Counted from the stretch's first letter, positions 51,729-60,492 are shown. The stretch: 64,000 nucleotides of DNA from Pseudonocardia autotrophica (GCF_000717175.1 NZ_JNYD01000017.1:49529-113528), one strand, 5' to 3'. Notes: generated by a model from the sequence alone, not told the origin. Made by a program: numbers and translations.

Positions 51729-53594
51729 CTAGGTGCGCGCGACTGTGATCCTCTCCAGGGCGCGGCGGGCGAAGTCGATCTCCGTGGCCACATGCCGCAA
51801 CGTCTCGGCGACGACCAGGGAGCCGTGTCCGGCGTCGAACCGCGCGACCTCGTAGGGCAGGTCGGCGCGCTCCCGCAGCGCGTCCAGGTAGTTGTCGATC
51901 TGCCGGATCGGGCACCGCGGGTCGTTCTCCCCGGCCAGTACCAGCACGGGCGCGCGCACGTCGCCGACGTAGGTCAGCGGCGACGCGAGCCGGTAGCGCT
52001 CCGGCACCTCCTCGGGGGATCCCCCGAACAGGGCCCGGTCGAAGGCGCGCAGCTGCTCCATCTCGTCGGCGTAGGCGGCGAGGTAGTCCGCGACCGGCAC
52101 CCCGCCGATCGCCCCGGCCCACCGCCCGGGCTGGGTGCCCGCCGCGAGCAGCGCCAGGTACCCGCCCCACGACCAGCCCTCGACGACCGTGCGCGCCGGA
52201 TCGACGAGCCCGGCGGCGACGACGGCGTCGTGCACCGCCGCGACGTCCTCCAGCTCGGTCAGCCCCGGCCGGCCCTCGATCGCGTCCCGCCAGACCGAGC
52301 CGTAGCCCGTCGAGCCGCGGTAGTTGACCTCGACCACGGCGAACCCGGCGTCGACCCAGGCGGCGCGGCCGGCGGAGAACCGGTCCTCGTCGGCGGCGTG
52401 CGGGCCGCCGTGCAGGGCGAACACCGCCGGGAAGGGGCCTTCGCCGGCCGGCCGGGCGATCAGGGCGTGGACCTTCCCGCCCGGCCCGTCGACCCACAGG
52501 TCCTCGACCGGGACGGACTCGGGCGCGGGCTCCCCGGGCGGGGTCAGCAGGCGCCGGTCGGTGCCGTCCGGGTGCAGCGCCCGCACCGCCGACGGCATGG
52601 CCGCCGACGAGCTGGAGTACTCCACCGTGCCGTCCGGCCGGACGTCGGCCGAGCCGATGCACCCCGGGGCGGTGGCCAGCTCGGTGAGCTCGCCGGTGGT
52701 CAGGTCGTAGCGGTGCAGCCGGGTGCGGGCGGCGTGGGTGTGCCAGATGAGCAGGGCCGAGGCGTCCGGGTAGAAGTCGGCGTCGATCTCGCCGGGCAGG
52801 CCCAGGTCGAGCTCGGTCTCGATGTCCGTGGCGACGTCCCAGATCAGCAGCTCCTCGCGGCCGCGGCGCTCGTGGCCGACCAGCAGCCGCTGGTCGCCGC
52901 GGACGGGCGCGAAGGCGATCGGGCTCAGGCCCTTGCCCGGGCCGTCGGACTTCTCGGCGACGAGGTCGCCGTCGACGGTCATGACACGCAGCGCCGGGTG
53001 CCGGGAGTCGCCGTGCTCGGAGTGGCTGATCGCGAGCAGCGTCTCGTCCTCGGACAGGCCGCCGACGCCGGCGTCCTCGGCGTGGTGGTAGACGCGGGTG
53101 GCGGGCCCCGCGGCGCCGCGGCGGTGCAGCCAGATCGTGGTGCCGTCGTCCGTCGAGGTGCCGACGGCGACCAGCGCGCGGCCGATGTCGAGACCCGCGG
53201 GGTAGCCGTCCTCGACGCCGGGCAGGGGGTTGGCCGGCGCGGCGCCCGCGGGCAGGCCGGCGAAGGGCTCGGCGACCCAGTGGCCGAACTCGTCGCCGTC
53301 GGTGTCGGCGAACCACCAGACCTCCCCGCCGTCCGGCGGGAGCGTGGCGAAGTGGGTGCCGGCGGGCCGGTCGGTGACCTGCCGGTGCAGGTCCGTGGCG
53401 CGGTCCCAGGTGTGCACCTGGGTGGTGCCGCTGGCGTTCGACGAGTACACGCTGCGGTCCGGCGCGTCGAGCGCCCAGGCGGGACGGGACATGCGGACCG
53501 CCGTGAAGCGGGCACGCCAGCGCTGCTCGCGGTCGTCGTCGAAGAGCCGCTCCGGGACGGGGGCGACGGGGTGGCCGGGGGATGCCGTACTCAC
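51729..53594 (-). CDS. S9 family peptidase (acylaminoacyl/prolyl oligopeptidase-like)
   Basis: A 621-residue serine peptidase. Residues 1-370 form a beta-propeller (VYSSNASGTTQVHTWDRATD, ISHSEHGDSRHPALRVM, LLVGHERRGREELLIWDV). The hydrolase domain shows FALHGGPHAADEDR, VEVNYRGSTGYGSVWRDAI, the nucleophile GWSWGGYLALLAAGT near residue 488, Asp in VLAGENDPRCPIRQ and His in FDAGHGS. No signal peptide is seen. It starts one base after the uraD stop, so it is translated downstream of it. It is longer than the first S9 gene and not a recent copy of it. Confidence 0.87.
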   Translation of the reverse strand: MSTASPGHPVAPVPERLFDDDREQRWRARFTAVRMSRPAWALDAPDRSVYSSNASGTTQVHTWDRATDLHRQVTDRPAGTHFATLPPDGGEVWWFADTDGDEFGHWVAEPFAGLPAGAAPANPLPGVEDGYPAGLDIGRALVAVGTSTDDGTTIWLHRRGAAGPATRVYHHAEDAGVGGLSEDETLLAISHSEHGDSRHPALRVMTVDGDLVAEKSDGPGKGLSPIAFAPVRGDQRLLVGHERRGREELLIWDVATDIETELDLGLPGEIDADFYPDASALLIWHTHAARTRLHRYDLTTGELTELATAPGCIGSADVRPDGTVEYSSSSAAMPSAVRALHPDGTDRRLLTPPGEPAPESVPVEDLWVDGPGGKVHALIARPAGEGPFPAVFALHGGPHAADEDRFSAGRAAWVDAGFAVVEVNYRGSTGYGSVWRDAIEGRPGLTELEDVAAVHDAVVAAGLVDPARTVVEGWSWGGYLALLAAGTQPGRWAGAIGGVPVADYLAAYADEMEQLRAFDRALFGGSPEEVPERYRLASPLTYVGDVRAPVLVLAGENDPRCPIRQIDNYLDALRERADLPYEVARFDAGHGSLVVAETLRHVATEIDFARRALERITVART

Positions 53595-53595
53595 C

Positions 53596-54126
53596 TCAAC
53601 GATCCTGCACGATGAGCCCGGTGAGCCGCAGGCGGTTGATGGCGGCCAGCTCGGTGCGGGTGCGCCGGGCCTCCTCGGCCGCCGTGGTGCCGAGCCGTTC
53701 GCGCAGCACGGCCAGCAGCTCGTCCGCGCTGCGGCCGGCGGCGCACACGAGGTAGACGTGCCCGAACCGGCGCTCGTACTCGGCGTTGCCCTCGGCCATC
53801 GCCGCCCTGACCTCGTCCGACGCCCCGGACATCCCGGCCTGCTCGCGGGCGGAGGTGGCGGAGTGGATGGCCCGCTCGCCGATGCGCGGATGCCCGGCGA
53901 GGGCGTCGGCGATGCCGGCCTCGTCGAGCCGCTCGAGCTGGGTGTCCGCGGCGGCGAGGAGGGCGTCGAGATCGTCGTACGGCCGGCCGTCGGCCATTGC
54001 CTCGGCCCACGCGGGCGAGCAGCAGACGGCCAGCAGGGCGGCGACGGCGTCGGGCCGGGGGAGGTGGTCGAAGGCGGCCGTTCCGGGGGAGGTGGCGCGG
54101 GTTTCCGGGGAGCTGGGGCCCGTCAT
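53596..54126 (-). CDS. uraD: 2-oxo-4-hydroxy-4-carboxy-5-ureidoimidazoline decarboxylase
   Basis: A 176-residue OHCU decarboxylase. The catalytic His is in LAGHPRIGERA near residue 80, preceded by CCSPAWAEAMADGRPYDDLDALL and followed by NAEYERRFGHVYLVCAAGRSADELLAVL and EEARRTRTELAAINRLRL, all typical for the family. It converts OHCU to S-allantoin, the last step of urate oxidation. Urate oxidase and uraH are not in the window. The start ATG at 54126 has CATGCT six bases before it, possibly leaderless. Confidence 0.87.
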   Translation of the reverse strand: MTGPSSPETRATSPGTAAFDHLPRPDAVAALLAVCCSPAWAEAMADGRPYDDLDALLAAADTQLERLDEAGIADALAGHPRIGERAIHSATSAREQAGMSGASDEVRAAMAEGNAEYERRFGHVYLVCAAGRSADELLAVLRERLGTTAAEEARRTRTELAAINRLRLTGLIVQDR

Positions 54127-54202
54127 GCGCACAGCATGGTGGGCGGCGCGCATCCGGGCGATCCCTGATCCGTCACACCGGCCGGGCGGGCAGCATGGGG
54201 GC

Positions 54203-54643
54203 GTGACCGAGCCGGTGCGCCCCGAGGACATGCGCGTCTCCGACGCCGACCGCGCCCGGGCCGCGCGGCACCTGCAGTGGGCGCAGGGCGAGGGCCTGCT
54301 CGACCTCGACGAGTACGACACCCGCTCGCGGGAGGTCTTCCGGGCCCGGACCCGCGGGGACCTCGAGCGGCAGGTCCGGGACCTGCCGGCGGCCCCGGCG
54401 CGGCTCCCCGACGCCACCGCCCGCAGGCGGGTCTTCTCCGACACCGCCGGCGGCACGGCGCTGCGCGTGCTCACGATCATCTTCAGCACGATCGCCGTGG
54501 TGAACCTCGTGGCCTGGGGGATCGTCTCGATCACCACGGGCGAGCTGCTCTACCCGTGGTTCCTGTGGACGGGGCTGCCGCCGCTCGCCGCGCTGGGGGT
54601 CCTGTACGCGTTCGGGATCGGCCGGCCGTCCTCCGATCGGTGA
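54203..54643 (+). CDS. DUF1707 (SHOCT-like) membrane protein
   Basis: A 146-residue protein. The N-terminal DUF1707 domain VRPEDMRVSDADRARAARHL then LLDLDEYDTRSREVFRARTRGDLERQVRDLP covers residues 5-65. Two membrane helices follow (VLTIIFSTIAVVNLVAWGI and WFLWTGLPPLAALGVLYAFGI). DUF1707 proteins are common in actinobacteria and often sit in the membrane with an unknown sensory or anchoring role. The GTG at 54203 is used. It converges on the TetR gene, seven bases apart. Confidence 0.82.
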   Translation: MTEPVRPEDMRVSDADRARAARHLQWAQGEGLLDLDEYDTRSREVFRARTRGDLERQVRDLPAAPARLPDATARRRVFSDTAGGTALRVLTIIFSTIAVVNLVAWGIVSITTGELLYPWFLWTGLPPLAALGVLYAFGIGRPSSDR

Positions 54644-54650
54644 GCGCGGG

Positions 54651-55241
54651 TCAGTGAGCCGCGAGCTCCGGCGACCCGACGAGCATCCCGATGGCCTCGG
54701 CCACGTCCGCACCCGAGGGGGCGTCCTCCGGGTCGACGACCCACTGCACCATGAGCCCGGTGAGCAGGGCCTGGTAGAAGCCGCCGAGCACGCGGGTGCG
54801 GTGGTCGGCCTCGGCCGGGTCGTCCGGCAGCGCGTGGAACATCGAGGCCAGCTCCTCGCGGGTCTGGCGCTGCGCGCCCACCAGCGCGTCGTGCAGTCGG
54901 GGCGAGCGCGCGGACTCGGCGAGGGACTCCACGTAGGTGACCCACAGCCGTCGTTCCCGGGTGAACAGGTCCACCACGGCGGTCCAGGTCTGCGCCACCC
55001 GCTCCTCCGGCGAGGCGGCCGGGTCGACCTCGGCGAGCGCCCGGTCGAGGGCCTGCGCCCAGTCCGCGGCGCCGCGCACCGCGGCCTCGGTGAGCAGGGC
55101 CTCCTTCGAGCCGAAGTGGTAGCCGATCGAGGCGAGGTTGGTGCCGGAGACGGCGACGACGTCCCGCGCGGTCGTCCGGCCGAAGCCCTTCTCGTACAGG
55201 CAGTCGGCGGCGCCGTCCAGCAGGTCCTCGCGATGTCCCAT
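54651..55241 (-). CDS. TetR family transcriptional regulator
   Basis: A 196-residue TetR protein. The helix-turn-helix region is LLDGAADCLYEKGFGRTTARDVVAVSGTNLASIGYHFGSKEALL, shown as CLYEKGFGRTTARDV and GTNLASIGYHFGSKEALL, residues 8-50. The ligand domain fills the rest (VDLFTRERRLWVTYVES, FYQALLTGLMVQWVVDPEDAP). It is likely a repressor. It is divergent from the luciferase-like gene at 55592. A perfect palindrome and a related half site lie in the 350-bp gap, so it probably controls itself and that gene. Confidence 0.88.
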   Translation of the reverse strand: MGHREDLLDGAADCLYEKGFGRTTARDVVAVSGTNLASIGYHFGSKEALLTEAAVRGAADWAQALDRALAEVDPAASPEERVAQTWTAVVDLFTRERRLWVTYVESLAESARSPRLHDALVGAQRQTREELASMFHALPDDPAEADHRTRVLGGFYQALLTGLMVQWVVDPEDAPSGADVAEAIGMLVGSPELAAH

Positions 55242-55267
55242 GGGCGGCGACAGTAGTAGGTGATCAA

Positions 55268-55290
55268 GACACCCGTCTGGAACGGGTGTC
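55268..55290. promoter_or_regulatory. Perfect palindrome, likely TetR operator
   Basis: GACACCCGT-CTGGA-ACGGGTGTC, nine-base arms with a five-base spacer, centred about 40 bases upstream of the TetR start. Confidence 0.65.
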
Positions 55291-55470
55291 CATCGTGTCG
55301 GTCACGTCGGCGGTGACGCTGTGACGTCGACCGAGCTCAGGGGCGGCCGTGCGACGCGGTTGCGGAACCCCTCGGGTGGTGCGCCTCGGCCGCGGACGGA
55401 CACGCACCGCTGTCGGCACCTGCTCCGGCCGCCCACGCCGGTCGAGGGCCTGCCGCTGCTCGGGTGACCC

Positions 55471-55493
55471 ACGGGTGTCCCGTTTTCGGACAC
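55471..55493. promoter_or_regulatory. Second copy of the operator half site
   Basis: ACGGGTGTC at 55471-55479 repeats the right arm of the upstream palindrome, and GTGTCC-CGTTTTC-GGACAC forms its own inverted repeat at 55475-55493. It lies about 100 bases before the luciferase-like gene. Confidence 0.5.
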
Positions 55494-55591
55494 GGCGCGA
55501 CGGACGACGCACCCCACGATGACGGTGCCCCCTCCCCGCGCCCTCCCGCGCGGTGCGAGCAGTGAGGATCGACGACGATCAGGAGCAACCC

Positions 55592-56767
55592 GTGACCCGA
55601 CTGCGGTTCGGCACCTTCCTCGCCCCCTTCCACGTGCCCGGGCAGAACCCGACGCTCGCCCTGCAGCGCGACCTCGACTTCGTCACGCACCTGGACCGGC
55701 TCGGCTACGACGAGGCCTGGATCGGCGAGCACCACTCCGCGGGCAGCGAGATCATCGCGTCGCCGGAGATCTTCATCGCGGCCGCGGCCGAGCGGACCCG
55801 CAACATCAAGCTCGGCACCGGCGTGACCTCGATCGCCTACCACAACCCGCTGTGGGTGGCCGACCGCATGGTCATGCTCGACCACCTGACCCGCGGCCGG
55901 ACGATGCTGGGCGTCGGCCCCGGGTCGCTGCCCACGGACTCGGCGATGATCGGGCTGAACCCGACCGACACGCGCGAGCTGCTCGACGTCAACATCGACA
56001 TCATCATGCGGCTGCTGCGCGGCGAGTCCGTCACGCAGCAGACGAAGACCCACAACCTGATCGACGCCCAGTTGCAGCTGCGTCCGTACACGGACCCGTG
56101 CTTCGACATCGCCGTCGCCGCCGTGGCGTCGCCCACCGGCCCGCGGCTCGCCGGCCGGCACGGGGTCGGCCTGCTGTCCATCGGCGCCACCCTCACGCAA
56201 GACGGCTTCGACGCGCTGGCCCACCACTGGAACGTCGTCGAGGAGCGGGCCGCGCACTTCGGCCAGCAGACCCCGGACCGCTCGGGCTGGCGGCTGGTCG
56301 GGCTGATGCACATCGCCGAGACCAAGGAGCAGGCGTACCGGGACGTCGAGTTCGGCATCGTGCCCTGGTTCAACTACTTCCAGAAGGTCGCGGCCTTCCC
56401 GCAGATGGACGTCGGCGACTCGACGGACATCAAGGGCATGATCGACTTCATCAACGAGGCCGGTATCGGCGCGATCGGCACCGTCGAGGACGCCCGTGCG
56501 CAGGTCCAGCGGCTGTGGGACCAGAGCAACGGCGGCTTCGGCTGCATGCTGCTGCTGGGGCACGACTGGGCGAACCCGGAGGCCACCAGGCGCTCCTACG
56601 AGCTCATCGCGCAGCAGGTGTTCCCGCACTTCCAGGGCCAGGCCGAGAGCACCCTCGCGGCGAAGAAGCGGGCGCTCGACACCCGTGAGGCGCACGCCGC
56701 GACCCAGCTCGCCGCCGTCGACCACATGACCGCGAAGTACGAGAAGGAGCTGTCCGAGAAGGGCTGA
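55592..56767 (+). CDS. Luciferase-like flavin monooxygenase (limonene/alkanal monooxygenase-like)
   Basis: A 391-residue bacterial-luciferase-type protein. It shows LRFGTFLAPFHVPGQNPTLA at the start, RLGYDEAWIGEHHSAGSEI near residue 35, IKLGTGVTSIAYHNPLWVADRMVMLDHLTRGRTMLGVGPGS (as IKLGTGVTSIAYHNPL and GRTMLGVGPGSLP), and a long C-terminal extension. The EHHS and two-helix pattern matches FMN-dependent monooxygenases for terpenes and aldehydes. The GTG at 55592 follows AGGAGCAACCC. A reductase partner is not encoded next to it. TetR operator-like sites lie upstream. Confidence 0.82.
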   Translation: MTRLRFGTFLAPFHVPGQNPTLALQRDLDFVTHLDRLGYDEAWIGEHHSAGSEIIASPEIFIAAAAERTRNIKLGTGVTSIAYHNPLWVADRMVMLDHLTRGRTMLGVGPGSLPTDSAMIGLNPTDTRELLDVNIDIIMRLLRGESVTQQTKTHNLIDAQLQLRPYTDPCFDIAVAAVASPTGPRLAGRHGVGLLSIGATLTQDGFDALAHHWNVVEERAAHFGQQTPDRSGWRLVGLMHIAETKEQAYRDVEFGIVPWFNYFQKVAAFPQMDVGDSTDIKGMIDFINEAGIGAIGTVEDARAQVQRLWDQSNGGFGCMLLLGHDWANPEATRRSYELIAQQVFPHFQGQAESTLAAKKRALDTREAHAATQLAAVDHMTAKYEKELSEKG

Positions 56768-56778
56768 TCCCGGCCCAC

Positions 56779-56807
56779 CGGGGGCGGGCCCGCGCGGCCC
56801 GCCCCCG
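56779..56807. terminator. Hairpin between luciferase-like and DUF4188 genes
   Basis: CGGGGGCGGGCC and GGCCCGCCCCCG form a perfect 12-bp stem with a five-base loop. The element starts 12 bases after one stop and ends directly at the other, so it can serve both genes. Confidence 0.72.
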
Positions 56808-57284
56808 TCAGGCCGTCCGCGCGCGCCGCAGCCGCAGCCGGGCCGTCGTCGACTCCTTCAGCGGCACCATGCGGCCGGCCGTGGCGAGGCCGTGCGGCGG
56901 CATGTTGTGGTAGATCGCCTCGTACTCACCGGCGCGGACGAGGTAGGTCTCGTGCCAGATGCCCGTGCCCTCGTGCCGGGCCGCGCGGCGGTAGTAGTTC
57001 AGCCAGGCCGGGCGGTGCAGGTCGCCGGGGTCGCGGGCGAACGCCTCGAGGTGCTCGAAGGAGCGCCAGTACTGGACGATCAGCAGACCGCTGCTCTGGA
57101 AACCCAGTAGGCCCTTCTCCGGGTCCCGGCTCAGCTCCTTCAGCATCGCCGTCATGCCGCGGCGACCGCCGAGGTCGAGGAACGTGCGGATCGGGTGACG
57201 CAGCGACGGGCGCGCCCCGATCACGAAGACCACGAAGTCGCCGTCGATCTCCGCGGTGTGGTGCCCGTACCGGATGTCGGCCAT
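56808..57284 (-). CDS. DUF4188 family protein (ABM-like heme/phenylacetaldoxime-dehydratase-type fold)
   Basis: A 158-residue protein of the DUF4188 family. IRYGHHTAEIDGDFVVFVIGARP is followed by HPIRTFLDLGGRRGMTAMLKEL, LLGFQSSGLLIVQYWRSFEHLEAFARDP and GIWHETYLVRAGEYEAIYHNMPPHGLA. The pattern is typical of small ferredoxin-like-fold proteins, and function is unknown; the fold name is an inference. The ATG at 57284 follows GAGGAGG. It is divergent from the ArsR-SRPBCC gene, whose operators lie between them, so it may be co-regulated. Confidence 0.78.
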   Translation of the reverse strand: MADIRYGHHTAEIDGDFVVFVIGARPSLRHPIRTFLDLGGRRGMTAMLKELSRDPEKGLLGFQSSGLLIVQYWRSFEHLEAFARDPGDLHRPAWLNYYRRAARHEGTGIWHETYLVRAGEYEAIYHNMPPHGLATAGRMVPLKESTTARLRLRRARTA

Positions 57285-57340
57285 CGGAACCTCCTCGTCT
57301 CCGGTGTGGAGCGGCGTCGCCGCGTGCCTGATACCGCGCC

Positions 57341-57388
57341 TTGACAGGCAACCTGTTGGTTGCCTATAAAGGCAACTCCAGGGTTGCC
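57341..57388 (+). promoter_or_regulatory. Near-consensus promoter with two operators for the ArsR-SRPBCC gene
   Basis: TTGACA (57341-57346) and TATAAA (57365-57370) are 18 bases apart. The palindrome AGGCAACC-TGTT-GGTTGCCT (57346-57365) fills the spacer exactly. A second, GGCAAC-TCCAGG-GTTGCC (57371-57388), covers the likely transcription start. Binding would block polymerase. Confidence 0.8.
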
Positions 57389-57401
57389 CGTGGAGGTGGG
57401 G

Positions 57402-58178
57402 ATGGACGAGGTGTTCCGTGCGCTCGCCGACCCGCACCGCCGTGCGCTCCTGGACCGCCTGCGGCTGCGCAACGGGCAGACCCTGCGCGAGCTGTGCGCG
57501 GGGCTCGACATGAGCCGGCAGGCGGTGGCCAAGCACCTCGCGGTGCTCGAGGCCGCCGGTCTCGTCACGACCCGGCGCCGGGGGCGGGAGAAGCTGCACC
57601 ACCTCGACGCCGCACCCATCGACCTGATCGCCGAGCGCTGGATCGGCCGGTACGCCCGGGAGCGCGTCCGGGCGGTGGCGGACCTGCGCGCGGCGCTGGA
57701 GGGAGCACCCGTGTCCCCGACCGAGTTCACCTACACCACCTACGTGCGGACCACGCCCGAGCGGCTGTGGGAGGCGCTCACCGATCCCGCGTTCACCCGC
57801 CGCTACTGGGGCGTGGCCTTCCGGACCGAGTGGCGCAAGGGCGCCCCGATGGTCTGGGAGGAGAACGGGCGCGAGACCGTCGACCCCGAGCAGGTCGTGC
57901 TGGAGGCGGACCCGCCGCGCCGGCTCGCCTACACCTGGCACACCTTCACCCCGGAGTGGGCCGCGGCCGCCGGGATCGACGAGGAGACCCTGACCCGCAT
58001 CTCGGCCGAGCGCCGCTCGCGGGTGGCCTTCGAGATCGAGCCGGAGGGCGACGTGGTCAGGCTGACGGTCGTGCACGACGACTTCGACCGAGGCAGCCGG
58101 GTCGCCGAGATGGTGGCCCAGGGCTGGCCGCGGCTGCTGGCGGACCTGAAGACGCTGCTGGAGACCGGCGAGCTCTAG
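57402..58178 (+). CDS. ArsR-type regulator fused to SRPBCC (AHSA1) domain
   Basis: A 258-residue two-domain protein. Residues 1-95 are an ArsR-type winged helix: VFRALADPHRRALLDRLRLRNGQTLRELCAGLDMSRQAVAKHLAVLEAAGLV, shown as ADPHRRALLDRLRL and MSRQAVAKHLAVLEAAGLV. Residues from 105 on are an SRPBCC/AHSA1 ligand domain (YTTYVRTTPERLWEALTDPAFTRRYW, VVHDDFDRGSRVAEMVAQGW). Such fusions may sense a hydrophobic ligand. The ATG at 57402 follows GGAGGTGGGG. The two GGCAACC operators upstream suggest autorepression. Its TAG stop shares CTAG with the opposing AraC gene. Confidence 0.87.
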   Translation: MDEVFRALADPHRRALLDRLRLRNGQTLRELCAGLDMSRQAVAKHLAVLEAAGLVTTRRRGREKLHHLDAAPIDLIAERWIGRYARERVRAVADLRAALEGAPVSPTEFTYTTYVRTTPERLWEALTDPAFTRRYWGVAFRTEWRKGAPMVWEENGRETVDPEQVVLEADPPRRLAYTWHTFTPEWAAAAGIDEETLTRISAERRSRVAFEIEPEGDVVRLTVVHDDFDRGSRVAEMVAQGWPRLLADLKTLLETGEL

Positions 58179-59113
58179 TCCCGGGCCTGCGAGGGCGGGT
58201 GGCCGTAGCGGCGGCGGTAGGCCGCGGCGAACCGGCTCGCGCTGGAGAAACCCCAGCGCGCGGCGGCCTCGCTGGTGGTGAGCGTGGCGTCGGCGAGCAG
58301 GTCGGCGCGGGCGCGCTGAAGGCGGATCCCGGTCAGGTACTCGGTCGGCGTGCAGCCGAGCCACTCCCGGAAGCCCTCCTGCAGCCGCCGCACGCTCGTG
58401 CCCGCCGCGGCCGCCATCTCGCCGGCGGTCCAGGCCCGGCCCGGGTCGTCGTGCAGCTGGTCGACCACGCGCGCGACGGTCCGCGGGCGTGCCGGGGACC
58501 CCGTCCCGGCGCCGGGGCAGCTGGCGAGGAGGAAGCCGGCGGCGATCGCCCCGGCCAGCTGGTCCTTGACCGGGCCGCAGCCGCCGAACAGGTCGGGATC
58601 GTGCAGGTGCGCCGCCATGCTCCCGACGAGCTGGCGCCACGCCCGCCCCGGACCGGCCGCCAGGTCCACCTGGTCCGGCAGCAGGCTCCGGACCGTCACC
58701 CGGTCGTCGCCCAGCACGCGTTCGGCCTCCCGGTCGAGCCAGGTCCGGTCGAACTTGACGCCGAGGACCGTGCAGGTCGCGTCCCAGTGGCTGATCAACG
58801 ACGGGGTGTCCGCGCGGAACACGGTCGCCTGCCCGGGCAGCGAGACGACGCGGCCGTGCCGGCCGCGGCTCTCCAGGTGCCCGGTCAGCGGCAGGTTGAT
58901 CTCGTAGGAGCCCGGGTAGTCGCACGCGATCCGGACGTCCGCGCCCCAGCCCACGTGCCCGACGAGCACGGCGCCGAGATCGAGCGTGCGCAGCGTGAGG
59001 CGCGGCTCCCGGCCCCCGCCGAGCAGCTGCAGCTCGTGCGGGAAGTACGCCTGCGCGACGGCCCGGGAGGCCTGGTCCCAGTCCCGGGGCGCTGCACGAC
59101 GCCGTGCGGACAT
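58175..59113 (-). CDS. AraC/XylS family regulator, likely of gcoAB
   Basis: A 312-residue regulator. The N-terminal 190 residues form a ligand or dimerisation domain ([29 protein letters not shown]). The C-terminal AraC domain has [40 protein letters not shown] and [31 protein letters not shown], two helix-turn-helix motifs given here in part. It is divergent from the P450 gene, the arrangement reported for the guaiacol demethylase locus, so control of gcoAB is likely. The ATG at 59113 has TACGCT six bases upstream and is probably leaderless. Confidence 0.85.
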   Translation of the reverse strand: MSARRRAAPRDWDQASRAVAQAYFPHELQLLGGGREPRLTLRTLDLGAVLVGHVGWGADVRIACDYPGSYEINLPLTGHLESRGRHGRVVSLPGQATVFRADTPSLISHWDATCTVLGVKFDRTWLDREAERVLGDDRVTVRSLLPDQVDLAAGPGRAWRQLVGSMAAHLHDPDLFGGCGPVKDQLAGAIAAGFLLASCPGAGTGSPARPRTVARVVDQLHDDPGRAWTAGEMAAAAGTSVRRLQEGFREWLGCTPTEYLTGIRLQRARADLLADATLTTSEAAARWGFSSASRFAAAYRRRYGHPPSQARD

Positions 59114-59220
59114 GCCGGGAGCGTACCTGAGAGTGACCTCACGAACCCGCCGCGCGATCCGTACCGGGGCCGCGCTCACGGTGTCGCCGGGCGTCGGGGT
59201 CGCGACCTACCTTCCCGTCC

Positions 59221-59248
59221 CATCCCGGACGACCCATCCCGGACGACG
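59221..59248 (+). repeat. Two tandem 14-bp direct repeats upstream of gcoA
   Basis: CATCCCGGACGACC at 59221-59234 and CATCCCGGACGACG at 59235-59248 lie 20 bases before gcoA and about eight bases downstream of a possible -10 TACCTT (59208-59213). They are candidate regulator sites. Confidence 0.5.
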
Positions 59249-59267
59249 CTGTGGGAGGAGACGGTCG

Positions 59268-60491
59268 ATGACGACCACCGAGAAGCCCGATCTGTCCTGG
59301 CTCGACGACGTCACGATGAGCGAGCTCGAGCGCAACCCGTACCGCACCTACGAGCGGCTGCGCGCCGAGGCGCCGCTGGCCTTCGTGCCGGTGCTGGGCT
59401 CGTACGTCGCCTCCACCGCCGAGGTGTGCCGCGAGGTCGCGACCAGCCCGGACTTCGAGGGCGTGATCACCCCGGCCGGCGGTCGCACCTTCGGGCACCC
59501 GGCGATCATCGGCGTGAACGGCGACATCCACGCGGACCTGCGGTCGATGGTCGAGCCGGCGCTGCAGCCCGTCGAGGTGGACCGCTGGATCGACGACCTG
59601 GTCCGCCCGATCGCGCGCCGCTACCTGGAGCAGTTCGAGAACGACGGGCAGGCCGAGCTGGTCTCGCAGTTCTGCGAGCCCGTCAGCGTCCGCGCGCTCG
59701 GCGACCTCCTCGGCCTGCAGTCGGTCGACTCGGACAAGCTCCGCGAGTGGTTCGCCAAGCTGAACCGCTCGTTCACCAACGCCGCGATGACCGAGGACGG
59801 CGAGTTCGCCAACCCCGAGGGCTTCCGTGAGGGCGACGAGGCGAAGGCCGAGATCCGCGCGATCGTCGACCCGCTGATCGACAGGTGGATCGTCGAGCCG
59901 GACGACAGCGCGATCTCGCACTGGCTGCACGACGGCATGCCGCCCGGCCAGACCCGCGACCGCGAGTACATCTACCCGACGATCTACGTCTACCTGCTCG
60001 GCGCGATGCAGGAGCCCGGCCACGGCATGGCGTCCACGCTCGTCGGTCTCTTCAGCCGCCCGGAGCAGCTGGAGCAGGTCGTCGACGACCCGGTGCTCAT
60101 CCCGCGCGCCATCTCCGAGGGGATGCGCTGGACCTCGCCGATCTGGTCGGCCACCGCGCGCATCTCGACGAAGCCGGTGACCGTGGCGGGCGTCGACATC
60201 CCCGCCGGCACCCCGGTGATGCTGTCCTACGGGTCGGCCAACCACGACACGGGCGTCTACGAGGCGCCGTCGACCTACGACCTGCACCGCCCGCCGCTGC
60301 CGCACCTCGCGTTCGGCGCGGGCAGCCACGCGTGTGCGGGCATCTACTTCGCCAACCACGTCATGCGGATCGCCATGGAGGAGCTGTTCGAGGCGATCCC
60401 GAACCTCGAGCGCGACACCCGCGAGGGCGTCGACTTCTGGGGCTGGGGCTTCCGCGGACCGACGAGCCTGCACGTCACCTGGGAGGTCTGA
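59268..60491 (+). CDS. gcoA: Cytochrome P450, guaiacol O-demethylase (CYP255A-like)
   Basis: A 407-residue P450 that I recognise as GcoA. Length and position of known active-site residues fit: Phe75, Phe169, Val241, Gly245, Thr296 and Phe395, with heme ligand Cys356 in [10 protein letters not shown]. The I helix reads [15 protein letters not shown], lacking the usual acid-threonine pair, as in GcoA. It demethylates guaiacol to catechol and formaldehyde with electrons from GcoB. The ATG at 59268 follows GGGAGGAG. gcoB begins two bases after the stop. Identity rests on recall of the sequence; no alignment was run. Confidence 0.9.
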   Translation: MTTTEKPDLSWLDDVTMSELERNPYRTYERLRAEAPLAFVPVLGSYVASTAEVCREVATSPDFEGVITPAGGRTFGHPAIIGVNGDIHADLRSMVEPALQPVEVDRWIDDLVRPIARRYLEQFENDGQAELVSQFCEPVSVRALGDLLGLQSVDSDKLREWFAKLNRSFTNAAMTEDGEFANPEGFREGDEAKAEIRAIVDPLIDRWIVEPDDSAISHWLHDGMPPGQTRDREYIYPTIYVYLLGAMQEPGHGMASTLVGLFSRPEQLEQVVDDPVLIPRAISEGMRWTSPIWSATARISTKPVTVAGVDIPAGTPVMLSYGSANHDTGVYEAPSTYDLHRPPLPHLAFGAGSHACAGIYFANHVMRIAMEELFEAIPNLERDTREGVDFWGWGFRGPTSLHVTWEV

Positions 60492-60492
60492 G

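Noticed and set aside
55264-55512. 82-codon minus-strand frame between tetR and the luciferase-like gene
   Set aside because: Arg/Pro-rich read-through with no start signal that covers both presumed operators.
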